NCBI RefSeq assembly: GCF_000687475.1
Contig: NC_057319.1
Coordinates: 5,384,001-5,448,000 of the forward strand
Length of the DNA stretch: 64,000 bases
Direction of reading: 5' to 3'
From: Ustilaginoidea virens
Taxonomy: Eukaryota; Ascomycota; Sordariomycetes; Hypocreales; Clavicipitaceae
Both the position numbers and the translations under genes were made by a program. The notes beneath the pieces were generated by a model, which worked only from the letters and a program-made list of their open reading frames with translations, searched no databases and was not told where the DNA came from. Positions 1-10,674 of this stretch are shown one piece after another (position 1 is the stretch's first letter; every line of letters starts with the position of its first letter).

Positions 1-1
1 G

Positions 2-784
2 CGCTGCCCCCGCCTCGCCGCCCAGCTGCGCTTCCTGGCCGCCGGCCACCAGCCCGCCCCCTTCCTCTGCCTCCAGGAGGTCCTGCACGCCCAGCTGCTC
101 GACCTGCAGGCGCAGCTGGGCGAGCCGTGGGCCCACGTCGGCCGCGGCCGCGGCGCCGGCCCCCGCGACGGCGAGCTCTCGCCCATCCTGTTCCGCGCCG
201 ACGCCTGGGCCTGCGACGCCTCCCGCACCCTGTGGCTCAGCGAGACGCCCGACCGCCCCTCGCGCGGCTGGGACGCCGCGCTCAACCGCGTCGTCACCGT
301 CGGCCGCTTCCGCCACCGCGCCTCGGGCGCCCGCGTCGTCGTCATGAGCACCCACCTCGACCACCGGGGCGCCGAGGCCCGCCGCCGCAGCGCCGACTTG
401 CTGCTCCGCCTGGCCGCCGAGTGGGGCCGCCCCGACCCCGACCCCGGCGCCCCCGACGCCCCCGACCCCGTCCCCGTCCTCGTCGCCGGCGACTTCAACA
501 GCCGGCCCGACGGGGACGCCTACCGCGTCATGACGGCCCCGGGCTCCGGCCTGCGCGACGTCGCCGCCCTGGCCGGGCCCCGCGGCCACCTCGGCAACCA
601 CGTCACCTACACGAGCTTCGGCGAGCCCGACGAGTTCCCCCAGCGGCTGGACTTTGTCTTCGTCCGCGACGACCCGGGCAGCCTCGACGTGGACGCCTAC
701 GCCGTCCTGCCCAACAGCTTCGACGACCAGGTCCGCTTCTCGGACCACCGGCCCGTCGTGGCTGACATGCGGCTGCGCCTGTAG
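2..784 (+). CDS. Endonuclease/exonuclease/phosphatase-fold protein, 3' part (5' end outside window)
   Basis: The frame is open from the window edge to TAG, giving the last 260 residues; the start lies upstream. The motifs of the EEP (DNase I/Mg-dependent phosphohydrolase) fold appear in order: LQEV (metal-binding Glu), DGELSPILFR, MSTHLDHRG, GDFNSRPD (catalytic Asp/Asn), LDFVFV and the terminal SDHRPV (catalytic Asp-His). All catalytic residues visible in this part are present. Known members cleave phosphodiester or phosphomonoester bonds; the substrate cannot be told from the sequence. No intron is visible in the part present. Codons are strongly GC-ending, unlike the AT-rich half of the window. 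The ATG at 344 is internal to the domain and is not the start. No neighbouring gene suggests a pathway. Confidence 0.85.
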   Translation, partial: RCPRLAAQLRFLAAGHQPAPFLCLQEVLHAQLLDLQAQLGEPWAHVGRGRGAGPRDGELSPILFRADAWACDASRTLWLSETPDRPSRGWDAALNRVVTVGRFRHRASGARVVVMSTHLDHRGAEARRRSADLLLRLAAEWGRPDPDPGAPDAPDPVPVLVAGDFNSRPDGDAYRVMTAPGSGLRDVAALAGPRGHLGNHVTYTSFGEPDEFPQRLDFVFVRDDPGSLDVDAYAVLPNSFDDQVRFSDHRPVVADMRLRL

Positions 785-1248
785 GTCGGTTTCGTTCTGA
801 TGAATGACGACCCGCGCGCTTGTTGAGCAAAGGGGGAAACTCGGTGCCAGTTGCCTAGGTACATTTTGCCTCCTTTTAGCTCACATGTGCATCTATACTT
901 CAAGGGGAGATGAAAAAAGAACGAACGGATTCTAGGCATGGTGACTGCGCTGCGATTCAGGAAAAAGTATCCGAGTCTCCGGGGCATAAGGCCGCGCGGA
1001 CACGAGGCATTTCGTGCTGTGATGGAAACCCTCGTTATGCCCTTGTTGAGATTAGGACCCTTTATTTTCTGTGCCGCAGCAGCATGCATAGCATAACATC
1101 ATGTATCCAGGGAAAAGGAGGCAAAAACAATGGGGAGCCAGAGCGGCCCAAACCGGCCAACCGTTAATCCCATGCGTGACCAAATGCTCGAGCGAAAGCA
1201 GCCCGTCACAGCAACTGCGCGACTTGGCCCAATAAGCTCACCGTCGAC

Positions 1249-1296
1249 TTTTCTATTTCTATTTCTATTTCTATTTCTATTTCTATTTTTATTTTT
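1249..1296. repeat. Hexanucleotide microsatellite (TTTCTA)n
   Basis: About seven tandem copies of TTTCTA grade into a T-rich tract. Intergenic. Confidence 0.9.
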
Positions 1297-1780
1297 TCCC
1301 CCCGTCTTCAGTCTCCCCTGCTTCTGCGGCCGCTCCACGTCTCCCCCCCCCCCCTCCCCCTGGCCAGCTGCATTCTCTCCCGTGTCGCCACCACGTCGCC
1401 ACGTCAAAGACGCAGCTGCGAAGAATGGATGCAGCCCATCGACACAGGCAACGTATCGCGCCGTGCCATCCTCGCTCGCCGAACAAGCGGTGTACAGAGG
1501 CGAACTCTCGAGGGCTTTGTCAGACTTTCCCGCCGGAGCATACGCAGTCTCGCTTCTGCGGCAAGACCACCACCACCACCACGACGCAGCGCACACGGGA
1601 AAAGCTGGCGACAGTGAGCCGTCTTCTGGTTTCCCAAGATTCAGGGGGCGGTCGTTCGCAAAGGCATCCGCGCTGCATTTGGGCATCAATCGACATGGCC
1701 TTGTCGCTTCTTTTTGAAACGCTACAACCTCGCTTCCCCCAATAGGCCCGTACGGAGAGCAGCGGTAGACGGTACATGTC

Positions 1781-1814
1781 GGCAGCGGCAACGGCAACGG
1801 CAACGGCAACGGCA
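1781..1814. repeat. Hexanucleotide repeat (GGCAAC)n
   Basis: Four to five copies of CGGCAA/GGCAAC. The same unit recurs at 4981-5010, and as the Gly-Asn codons of the transcription factor near 18712-18735. Confidence 0.85.
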
Positions 1815-3722
1815 CGGCCCAGCCCATCATCCTTGGAACAGAACTCTCTTGTATCTGCCGTTTGAACGGCTACGGGTGGCCTTGGCCCGTGTGACCCAGC
1901 TGCGGAGCAGACTGATGGACGAGTTGCTATGGGCACGAATCATCAGACCTTGCAAAGCTGATGAAATACATATCGACAGAAGCGCACGTGGGGAGAGTTT
2001 TGTCGCCGCATGACCTCGGTGTCCGAGTTATGCAACTTGATACCGCCCCCAACACCGGCAGACAAATCCTTCGACCGGGACATGTCAGAGGGCCACGACG
2101 CACTCTGTACGTCCGCTGTCGTCAACGTATGCGGGTTGACGCGAGCGCTGCCCAATCAGAGGCCATGTCCAGACCGAATTTGACCTCTGCATTCTCCGCA
2201 CGGAGAGCAGCTCCCCACAAGACGTGCGCTGTGCGACGTACGGGTAGTAGCAAGCTGTTGAGGTTGCGGTGGCGCACTGCTACGCACTGCACGGCCCATC
2301 GAGGGTGAGGTAGCAGACCTCAAAGGTTGAGCATGCAGTTCTTCATGGTAGCGACGTCGGAGGCTCCGCGTTGCCGGAACGTCCTGTGATGGATCTACAC
2401 CAACTGAACACATACACGGTGGATCAAGTAAGAAGCAGCCCAGATTGTGCCAAGGAACCAGCCTTGAGCCGGGACACCACTAGGGCCGTTGGAGGCTGGA
2501 GCACTCGGATGGACGGACGATGCACGAGATTGATGATGCAAAGCATTCAAAGCATTCAAAGCTTCGTTGAACATGAGCATTGTCCATTTCGGCTAATCAG
2601 AGCTTTGACGTGGTGACCCGAGTCACGCCAAGTCAGTTGCACACCTGGACCCAGCTACGCGCAATTGGCTGGGTAGAGTTTGGTTCTCTTGACCGAGGTG
2701 AACGGCATGGGAGATGCTTGGTTGCGCTGTGGTGGTTGAGCCCGGGATAACTGGTGAGGCTATGAAGCAGGCTTTAATTTCAGTAGAGATGCCGAGAGAG
2801 CCTGTGGCGGAAGGCAACATGGAAAACAAGTCTGGACTTGGATGCAGGAGCGCGAGCCCCTTGACGGACCCGTCACTCCTGTGCCAAGGCCAACTCACGG
2901 CTACTCGAGCAGCCGGGGAATGCGAGACATCCGAGCAGCCGGGTGAATAGATCGAAAGATGCAGCTCATCCACAAGGAAGCTCAAGATGTTGCTTCTGGC
3001 CGACGACTTGTCGATCCTTACTACACGACAGCATCCCCGATGGCGCTGGCGAATGTGGAGGCCAAGATGGGCAAACCGGCAAATGCACGGTGTCGACTCC
3101 GCCTAGCCAACGAAACGGGTCGGTTATGCGGGACAGTCGGAGGAGATGACCTGTGGAGTCTGCGACAGAGGGCAGGGCTTGCATGAACATGGCCATCCAC
3201 GATTGGCTGTGATTTGATCGTGACGATGAGGTCTCTGGGTTTGGTTTGACGCATTCTGTCCTTGCCAACCCTGTCGACAGGAGTTCCGAATCCCAACCAG
3301 TCGGGGACCTGATTCTGAAAAAGACGGTGCTTGGCTCGATTTTTGAAATCATTGACTCCTTTGCCCGCCTTTTTTTCCTATCCGAGTCGCGCGGCCGTTT
3401 TGAAACGGGGAATTGTTTTGAAGGCTGGCATATCATATTTGTCTGGTTGGTACCCAATTTCGCCACCTGGCTATGGCCAAAGGCAAGGTACCTTTTCTGG
3501 GCTGGGAGCTTTGTTGGGCAGAAGGGCAACGTCGCATTCCCATACCCACTGGAGGGAGGCGGACCGAGTCAAGGAGAACGCAAGGGCGGGCGGGCAGGGG
3601 GCTCTCGGCCAACGGAGAGCCGAGAATGCTGCAGACAAGTGTCGGCTGCAAGTCCAAGTCGGATGACCTTTTTTATTTTTTAGTTTTCTTTTTTGGTTTG
3701 GTTTGTCTTTGGGCTTTCGATG

Positions 3723-3787
3723 GGTGAGGTGGTGAGGTGGTGAGGTGGTGAGGTGGTGAGGTGGTGAGGTGGTGAGGTGGCGAGGCG
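3723..3787. repeat. 8-bp tandem repeat (GGTGAGGT)n
   Basis: About eight near-perfect copies of an 8-bp unit. Apparent proteins reading through it on either strand (His-Leu-Thr-Ser-Pro periodicity) are products of the repeat, not genes. Confidence 0.9.
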
Positions 3788-4322
3788 GCTGGGTTGTATG
3801 TAGTTGACGGCCAAGTGGTGCAGCAGGATACATGCTGCCATGTTACAAGGTAGGTACCTTGTACCAGCTGCCAGCTGGCAAGCTCCCCTGACACTTTGCC
3901 CTCAAGGGGCTTTGGGTTAAGCCCACAGCTGCCTTGCCTGCTGTTTTGACTCGCTGATGGCGAGGCTCGCATGGTCCCTGCCCTGCGAAATGACTCTTCA
4001 AGCTTTCAGCCTCGGAGCTAGGACGCACGCATTTCCGGCAAAAAGCGTGCAAAAATACATACAGCATAGTCAGTCACCCACGGGCCAGGCGGGTAAGCTG
4101 CTGTGCCGGATGGCAAAAGACAGTGGATTTGTTCTGCATTGGCTGATCCACAGTTGGGCCGTCTTGCTTCGGGGAGGACTCGAGCAGCCAAGCCAGCTGG
4201 GCGAGAGGCGACATGATACATACATACACGTAATCTGAAACCTGGGCATGCTAGCGCCGAAGGGGAAAGAAGGGAAAGAAGGGGGAAATAAAAAAAAAAA
4301 AGGAACAATTCAACAAGGAAAA

Positions 4323-4396
4323 AAAGAAGAAGAAGAAGAAGAAGAAGAAGAAGAAGAAGAAGAAGAAGAAGAAGAAGAAGAAGAAGAAGAAGAAGA
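4323..4396. repeat. Trinucleotide repeat (GAA)n, about 24 units
   Basis: Uninterrupted AAG/GAA triplets, purine-only on the + strand and flanked by more purine-rich sequence (4261-4322). On the minus strand it gives spurious poly-Leu or poly-Phe frames. Confidence 0.95.
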
Positions 4397-4670
4397 TAAA
4401 GACAGAGAGAGCAAGGAATAAAACGAAGCAGGAGTTCTCGGATGGGTGCAGCGCGAGACTGAGGCTCTGCCAGCTCAGACGACGTCGGTTGTCGACCGTC
4501 GGTCGGTCGGGTCGAATCTTGACCCATGCTGGCGGGGCCCATGTAACTTTGCGTCTCCAGATAAGCGGACCGACAAGGGGTTTGTCAAGACATGCACAAG
4601 TAAGGCTCAAGGTTGCACTTGCCATTTGCTGCCCCAAGGCTCAAGTACTGTCAACTACGGTAAGGGAAGG

Positions 4671-4710
4671 CGCACCGCACCGCACCGCACCGCACCGCAC
4701 CGCACCGCGA
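4671..4710. repeat. Pentanucleotide repeat (CGCAC)n
   Basis: Eight tandem CGCAC units. Degenerate 10-bp CGCACAACGG/CGCACCACGA units follow at 4812-4875. Confidence 0.9.
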
Positions 4711-4980
4711 CACCTCAACAAAGGTCTGACTCAGAATGCCAGTCTTGCAGCTCAGACCTGTTGTCCGTACTGTACTGATGACAGAGTCCGACCTTTGTGC
4801 CCAAAGCCTCAACCGCACAACGGCCGCACAACGGCTGCACAACAACCGCACCACGACCGCACCACGACCGCACACTCACTACCTTGCTTTGCCAGACACT
4901 GATGGGTACGAGAGGGTCTGGTAGGACCAAGTCATCTGCTTCGGGGATTGACCACTTCCTGATCAACGCCCGAGGTGGAT

Positions 4981-5010
4981 GGCAACGGCAACGGCAATGG
5001 CAACGGCAAC
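4981..5010. repeat. Hexanucleotide repeat (GGCAAC)n, second array
   Basis: Five units with one A-to-T variant. Same unit as at 1781-1814. Confidence 0.85.
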
Positions 5011-5652
5011 TTCTAGAAGCTTGCCAACCTCTCCTCGTCAAAGAAGCGCCACCTGCTGCGTTGGCAAGCACTCCTCGATCCCTCGTCCCGCAATGCCCGA
5101 TGCTAAGTGCCGAGTGCTCAATGCTCGCTGAATGCTCGCTCCATGCTCAAGGCCCATGTTCCGTGGTCTGGTGCACCCCCCTCCTTTCGACCTCCTGGAA
5201 GACGGACAGTCAGTCGGTGGAAAGGAAATGTCGGCCTTTTGCTCTCGGACGGGACATATTGCAGTGGGAAGCGCCTCCCAAGCATTGTACATTGTACGGA
5301 GCACGGAGCACGGGGCTCGGGGTAGGCTGAGGTATTATGCACGCAGTGCCACCCCGGTGGCATACTCTGTGCACTCCCTTGACACCGACGAGTCCACGAC
5401 CCTCTGGTCCTTATCCCCTCTGGGCTCTGATGAGCGTGATTGGGGTTAGCCTCTTGTGCTGGCCTCCTTGTCGTCGGCCGCCCGCTCATTCGGCAGTTGG
5501 ATTCGTTGCTGGTTGGACTGGGACGGTAATGTTATTAAAGCGCAGCGTGTGCCAACGCCTGATGAAAAAAAAAAAAAAAAAAGCTGCCGTCCATCACCAA
5601 CACTACGGGACAGGGCTTGCCTGTTTCACCCAGGGCAGAGTTCTCCCCTACA

Positions 5653-5742
5653 CCCAGACCCAGATCCCAGATTCCCAGATCCCAAACTCCCAGATCCCAG
5701 ACTCCCAGATCCCCGACTCTCAGATCTCCGACTCCCGTACAC
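5653..5742. repeat. Degenerate 9-bp minisatellite (CCCAGATYC)n
   Basis: About nine to ten degenerate units alternating CCCAGATCC, CCCAGACTC and close variants. Confidence 0.8.
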
Positions 5743-5948
5743 CTGGAAATACCCCATGCGGCCATGCCAAACAAGGTAGAAAAACAGATCACAGTCATCA
5801 ATCGGAAACCATACTTCTCTTGGCCCTCTGTCCCCTCTACCTTTACTCAACACCCGCACCGGCTTGAAAGAGCAGCCATCTAGCTTGCTCGTTCGACTTG
5901 CTCATTCGCCCCTCTCAGGGGACGGGGTGCAACAAACCGTCAATAATT

Positions 5949-5999
5949 TGGGGCCAGCTTTGGGGCCAGCTTTGGGGCCAGCTTTGGGGTCTCCTTTGG
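5949..5999. repeat. 12-bp tandem repeat (GGGGCCAGCTTT)
   Basis: Three to four copies ending in a partial unit. Confidence 0.85.
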
Positions 6000-6221
6000 G
6001 CCCTTGCCTTGCGGGTCACCCACAGCTCGCCAAAAGCTGCGCCCAGGCCTTGGCTAACTACTCTTGAAGCTTGCATGTGGCAAGCGTCAACTTTCCCCCA
6101 CACGCGCGCGGGTCCAACTACCAGACGGGACCTCCCTCGCTCCCGGACGGACTTGTGAAGGGCAGCCCGCTGGGGCCCTGTAGCAGCCCAGGCGCGCTGG
6201 CTGCAGGGAAGGAAAAGCTCC

Positions 6222-6257
6222 CCAAGGTCCGTCCCAAGGTCCGTCCTAAGGTCCCCA
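6222..6257. repeat. 12-bp tandem repeat (CCAAGGTCCGTC)
   Basis: Three copies within the likely upstream region of the gene at 6542. Confidence 0.75.
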
Positions 6258-6541
6258 CTCCAATCTACGGATACTGCCCAGTGCCCACCGCCCAACGCAA
6301 GAACGGTAATAAGAATAAAAAAAAAAAAAAACACCCGATAAAAAAAAAAAAAAAAACTGCGCAGGGGCAGAAGGCGGATCAGGTGCCCCTCCCTTTATTT
6401 ATGAGTTATCCCCCCCCTGCCTGCGAGTGCAACTGTTTTTTTCCCCTCCTCCCTGCGCATCGGAGAGTTGGTCCCCAATACCAGCAAGCCTCGCCTGAGG
6501 AACTCCAGGCATTCATCCCGCATCACCAACCGTCGGTCATC

Positions 6542-8386
6542 ATGTCATCGAGCTCAAGAAGTCTGCTGCGTATAGCTCATGTCGAGGATGCCGATGACGA
6601 CTCGGGCAGCTCTCTCAATGGCAAGCCCGGCACCCGCAAGTATGCCACATCCGAAGCACCCATGAGCCCTTCCAAAGCCAACACCAGCAAATCCCGCTCG
6701 GAGAGACGACTCGTGGCGAGCTCTTCGTCGTCTGCCCGTATCAGCTACCCGGATTCCCGCCCGTCCTCCCGTCCAAAAAAGAAGTCGTCGTCGAGGCTCC
6801 CCTCCGACAAGGACTGTGGGGATCCGGAGCAGAGGGCTCGGGACCGCGAGCGACAAAGAAGAGAGCGGAGAGTGAGGGAGGAGGAACAAGATAGAAAGGC
6901 TTCCTCGGCGGCCGCCAAAGAGCGAGAATCCCGGCCCATGAGGAAGCAACGCCCCGCGTCCGCCAAGCAACCCAGCGCGCAGCCGGTGGTTCGGCAATCG
7001 TACCAACGGGGCCAGGTTGACGATCCTGCCAGCTACGGCATCCAGCCGGCCATCTCTGGAAATCGCCCAAGAGCCCAGACACGACCAGCTAGCTACTATG
7101 CGGGCCAGCCCCCGAGACGCTGGACCAACGCTCCTCCACTGTACCCGCCCGTTCAAAACGCAGCACCGTTTGCCGTTGGCACCTTTCCGCCTCCTCCACT
7201 GTGGCAAGGTCGCCCTGGAGCATCCCCTGGAGGCTTCGCCGCCCCTCCGCCGCCTTCCCCCGTTGGCCCAGCGCCGGGCTTCTTTGACGGTGGCGTTGCG
7301 GCAAGCCCGTACTCGCACAGCAGCCATCTGAGACAGCGGTTCGAATCTCGACCAGCTTCTGCCATGGGATACCATAGGGCGCCCCCGCCTCCCTTGGATT
7401 ACTTCCACCAAGACGACTATTCAGACGACGCGGCTCCCATGCCGCCGGTGACCCGACGTCCAGCAAGGCTGACCAGGGCGGAGGATGACCGCAGAAGAAT
7501 GCCACCGCCTGATCGCATGCCCATGCGGCCGCAGTCTGCGCTGCCGCCCTCCACGCCGTATTGCCCTCCACCCACCTTGCAGCGTCCCCCTTCGCGGCAG
7601 AACCAGTCCCGCCCGCCGCCGGCTCACAGGAGGTCGGTGGGGTTTGTCGATCAGCATGAGTACGACGATGACGATTCCCAAAGCGATCAGGAGCTCTTCC
7701 ACGACAGTTCTCCAAATGCCTCGTTTGATCACCAGCGCGCCATAGTGCCTCGCTCGCGGCGGAATTCAACCGTGTACGACCATCACGACTACCACGTCGT
7801 CCCGGCCAACCCGCGGCGCCGGCGGTCATCCGTCTACGGCTCCGTCGCCCTGCCCTCCGGCGGGGTGAGTCTCGACGACCAAAAGTACGATGACGCTCTC
7901 AAATACCAAGAACAAGTCAGCGGCGGCCCGTCGATGCCATTGACTGCCGAAACCTTGCTCAGGGCCAGCAAGCGAGGTGCCGTGGTTAGCAGCCGCTCTA
8001 CCCGCAGCAGCAACAGCCGCGACGACAGCGACTACAAGCGCAGCAACGCAACGGGCATCACGAGGACCTCGTACAACAGCGAGGACCTGACGACAATCAA
8101 AGTCTCGGGCGTCGGTGCCAAGGTTCGGGTCCGCGGCGCCGAGATCGAGTGCGAGGAAGGTGGAGAAATCACGGTGACAACATCAGGCGGCGGCGGCGGC
8201 CCACCTGGTGGCTCTCGTCCCGGCAGCGACAAGGCCAGCATGATCTACCCTCAGCTCGAAGACTCGCGTAGCCGGGTGGAACGCAAGGCTCTGCCTCATC
8301 GGCCGCGTACGGCAAGCCAGTCGGATTCACAAAGCCGAGGCTACGCTCCGAGCCACGCACCTTACGACTATGGCGGATATTTATGA
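6542..8386 (+). CDS. Ser/Arg/Pro-rich low-complexity protein, function unknown
   Basis: A single exon of 614 codons. I chose the ATG at 6542 because it has A at -3 and begins a Ser-rich start (MSSSSRSLLRIAHVED). The frame is open further upstream to 6071, but that extension reads through two poly-A tracts and looks like leader. Residues about 50-145 are very rich in Ser, Arg, Lys and Glu with a charged, probably helical segment (RERQRRERRVREEEQ). Residues about 170-340 are rich in Pro, Tyr and Gln. An acidic patch (EYDDDDSQSDQE) is followed by RRNST and RRRRSS, which look like basophilic kinase sites. The one ordered-looking block is near residues 516-550 (TIKVSGVGAKVRVRGAEIEC, then acidic/Gly-rich); I recall similar blocks in other fungal proteins of unknown function. 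There are no membrane segments or signal peptide. An A-rich AATAAA-like tract follows at 8476-8490. Confidence 0.75.
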   Translation: MSSSSRSLLRIAHVEDADDDSGSSLNGKPGTRKYATSEAPMSPSKANTSKSRSERRLVASSSSSARISYPDSRPSSRPKKKSSSRLPSDKDCGDPEQRARDRERQRRERRVREEEQDRKASSAAAKERESRPMRKQRPASAKQPSAQPVVRQSYQRGQVDDPASYGIQPAISGNRPRAQTRPASYYAGQPPRRWTNAPPLYPPVQNAAPFAVGTFPPPPLWQGRPGASPGGFAAPPPPSPVGPAPGFFDGGVAASPYSHSSHLRQRFESRPASAMGYHRAPPPPLDYFHQDDYSDDAAPMPPVTRRPARLTRAEDDRRRMPPPDRMPMRPQSALPPSTPYCPPPTLQRPPSRQNQSRPPPAHRRSVGFVDQHEYDDDDSQSDQELFHDSSPNASFDHQRAIVPRSRRNSTVYDHHDYHVVPANPRRRRSSVYGSVALPSGGVSLDDQKYDDALKYQEQVSGGPSMPLTAETLLRASKRGAVVSSRSTRSSNSRDDSDYKRSNATGITRTSYNSEDLTTIKVSGVGAKVRVRGAEIECEEGGEITVTTSGGGGGPPGGSRPGSDKASMIYPQLEDSRSRVERKALPHRPRTASQSDSQSRGYAPSHAPYDYGGYL

Positions 8387-8493
8387 GGCGCCATGTTGGG
8401 AGACAAAAGATGCTTACGACTATGATGACGATTTATAACGACGAACCAAAGCTTCTTGAATGCGGAATTTTCGCAAAAATAAAAAAAAAACCA

Positions 8494-8524
8494 ACTTGAC
8501 ATCTTGACATCTTGACATCTTGAG
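8494..8524. repeat. 10-bp direct repeat (ATCTTGACAT) x3
   Basis: Three perfect copies just downstream of the 6542-8386 gene, next to an A-rich tract. Confidence 0.85.
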
Positions 8525-9734
8525 CGGCCCTGGTTTTTTTCCCTTTTTTTTTTCCTTCTGCTTCGCGGGTTGTTGCCATGTACCGTCCAACCGTCTTTTC
8601 TCTACCCTACCCAAGCGAGCGTTATCAAGTCTGGTTTCTTTTCCTCTCTTCTTTCTTCTTTTCTTCATTTCTTCATCTTCCATCTCCCCCCTCCCCTCTC
8701 TCCGCTCGTCATCTTTCTTGCTTTATGCCCTCGACTCTCTTGTCTCGCCACAACAACCAAGTATGAACCGCATCCACCGCGTTCGTTTCGATGTCGGAGT
8801 GTGGGTGATGAATTTGTTCATGCCTGACTCGGGGCATGCGTTGGAGGGATCCCATGTACTTGTGATGCTCGCCCGCGTTTTACGAAATGTCAATGATTGC
8901 CAATCAGAAAGCTTGATACCCCAAATTGCTTCCAGCGGAAGAATCTGCTCTCCGCCTTTTTCTATTTCGAGTTGTTATCTGCCGAGCCTTGGAGAGATGC
9001 ACACGCGCACGGTGTCATTGGCCGTGGATACTAAACTCTGGGGAGGATGTTTGGTTGCTGCAACGAATCCCAGAATGCGTACCGCACGAAATGTGATCCC
9101 GACTGTCTGTGAGACATGTTGTCGTCTTGAGAAAATCACAGTCGGCGGCGGGCTTGCGCCGAGCCATAAAGCGTGCCTCGTCAACCCAGCCGCGGGCATC
9201 GTTGTTTCCCGCACCATTATATTCCTCTCGACCGGCTTCTTTTGCGATCTTCTCTTTTCATCTCATCTTTTCGCCGACTTGCACACCGACCGGATGTTGT
9301 TGCGTCTAGCGTCTGTCTGTCTCTTGGAGCAGCTCGTCCGACGTAGACGCAGCACGCTGCCCTCCAAAGACGCATGCAAAGGGACCGTCATGCCAAAAAC
9401 TTTTTTTGTTCTTCTTTTTTTTTTTTTGTTCATCCGCTCGATACCACCGTAACTATATAGAATGTATGGGCAATGGGGGTTCGCACCCTCTCACTCTCTA
9501 GGGCCCGTTAAGCGTCGGTTTTTGTAACAACTGGGTAGCTATCTACTTTTGGCACTTTTTCTTCCTTGTGCTTCTTCCTTTGACGCGGCTGTCGGGCTGC
9601 GACGAAGCCGTCTTGGCCGGGGGTCGGAGGCTTGGCGAGGAGCTTCAGGTTACGGTATGTGGGACGGCGCGCGGATTTGCGGGTCAGAAAGTCTAGATGC
9701 ATCTGTTCTGGGCTTGTCTGGCGTGATACGAGAG

Positions 9735-9760
9735 GAGGGGGCGGGGGGGGGGGGGGGGGA
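9735..9760. repeat. Poly-G tract
   Basis: A run of G interrupted once by C. It is a likely sequencing or assembly weak point. Confidence 0.9.
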
Positions 9761-10674
9761 CAAGAAGCAATAATAAGGGGGGTGTCTTGTGTCTTGTTGT
9801 TGTACGGTACGGAGTACGGAGTAGATGGCGACCCTTTGTGCGAGAACGAAAACGAGGGTTGTGCTTGAGAGCACGGATGACGATGACGGCAGGCTTACGG
9901 AGCGTTGTGCTATGAAGCGTCGTGCTTGGAGCGTTGTGCGCAGACCCAAATAGATTGCCTTACCGTCCGCTTCGCCTCATCAGCCAGCCCCCTGCCCCTG
10001 ACAACTTACCTTGTCCTCCGCGGCGCGGCCTTTGGCCTGGCGATGAGTGGGGGTTGCCCGGCCAGCCGCCATTGTTTACTTGTTGCGTCATGATGGGTGC
10101 TCCACCGCCTCGCCTCGCCTTGTTGCACGCCCGAGCACGCTTCCGGCTTGCCGACGGCGCACGGCCTGCAGACGAGGCGAGCTGCTGGCAGGTGCCGAGC
10201 CGAGCACAAGCCACCCAGCCACGGCAATTCGCTCGTTCCCCGGGGAACAGTGATAACAAACAAACGACCGCAGCCCTTCCCCCCGTCCCCCCTGCTGCAC
10301 AAACGAAACTTCAAGCACGACGCGTTGAACGCCTGGCTGTCTGCGTCAAGAGGGTCTTGCTGGCATTTTAGCTGCTACGCACGCAAGACGGTGGTTCCGA
10401 GGTACCGTCTGTCCACGACTGCGGGCTGAAAAGGCACGATCGATCCCGCACCGCATTCCTTCAAGCCCAGGACGAGTTGCCGCATTCCTCGACGCCCAGA
10501 GACACACACACACCAAAAAAAGAGAAAAACGAAAAAAAAAGAGACAAAAGAGACAAAGGCGACAAGAAGACAGGAGACCAAAAGACAAAAGATAAAGCGA
10601 CAAAAAGACAGAAAGACAAAAAAAGATCAGCCCCCAAAAGCCCGAGCCATTGTCGGAAACCTGGTCATCTACCC

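Larger units (their letters stand above)
785..6541. other. Long intergenic region rich in simple repeats
   Basis: No reading frame here shows a recognisable domain or sustained coding character. The open frames are short, overlap on both strands and mostly run through microsatellites. The stretch holds at least nine different tandem arrays (listed separately), homopolymer runs (A-runs near 5566, 6319 and 6342) and the presumed promoter and 5' leader of the gene starting at 6542. A small unrecognised gene or a non-coding RNA cannot be excluded. Confidence 0.6.
8387..10674. other. Intergenic region, no gene recognised
   Basis: It holds a 10-bp direct repeat (8494-8524), a long G-run (9735-9760) and, just before the next gene, a purine-rich tract (about 10500-10630) that is probably 5' leader. 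The longest open frame (8520-9452) is C/T-rich without domain character and looks like chance. Confidence 0.55.

Noticed and set aside
6071..6541. N-terminal extension of the 6542-8386 protein
   Set aside because: The extension is open but reads through poly-A tracts giving poly-Lys and through a 12-bp tandem repeat; the ATG at 6542 has better context and protein-like sequence follows.
7330..7350. GGTTCGAATC, resembling a tRNA B box
   Set aside because: It lies in the middle of a coding sequence, with no A box or cloverleaf around it. A similar GGTTCGCACCC at 9478-9488 also lacks the rest of a tRNA.
8520..9452. 310-codon plus-strand open frame
   Set aside because: It starts in C/T-rich and poly-T DNA, has no domain-like or conserved-looking segment and no supporting context; it looks like a chance frame.
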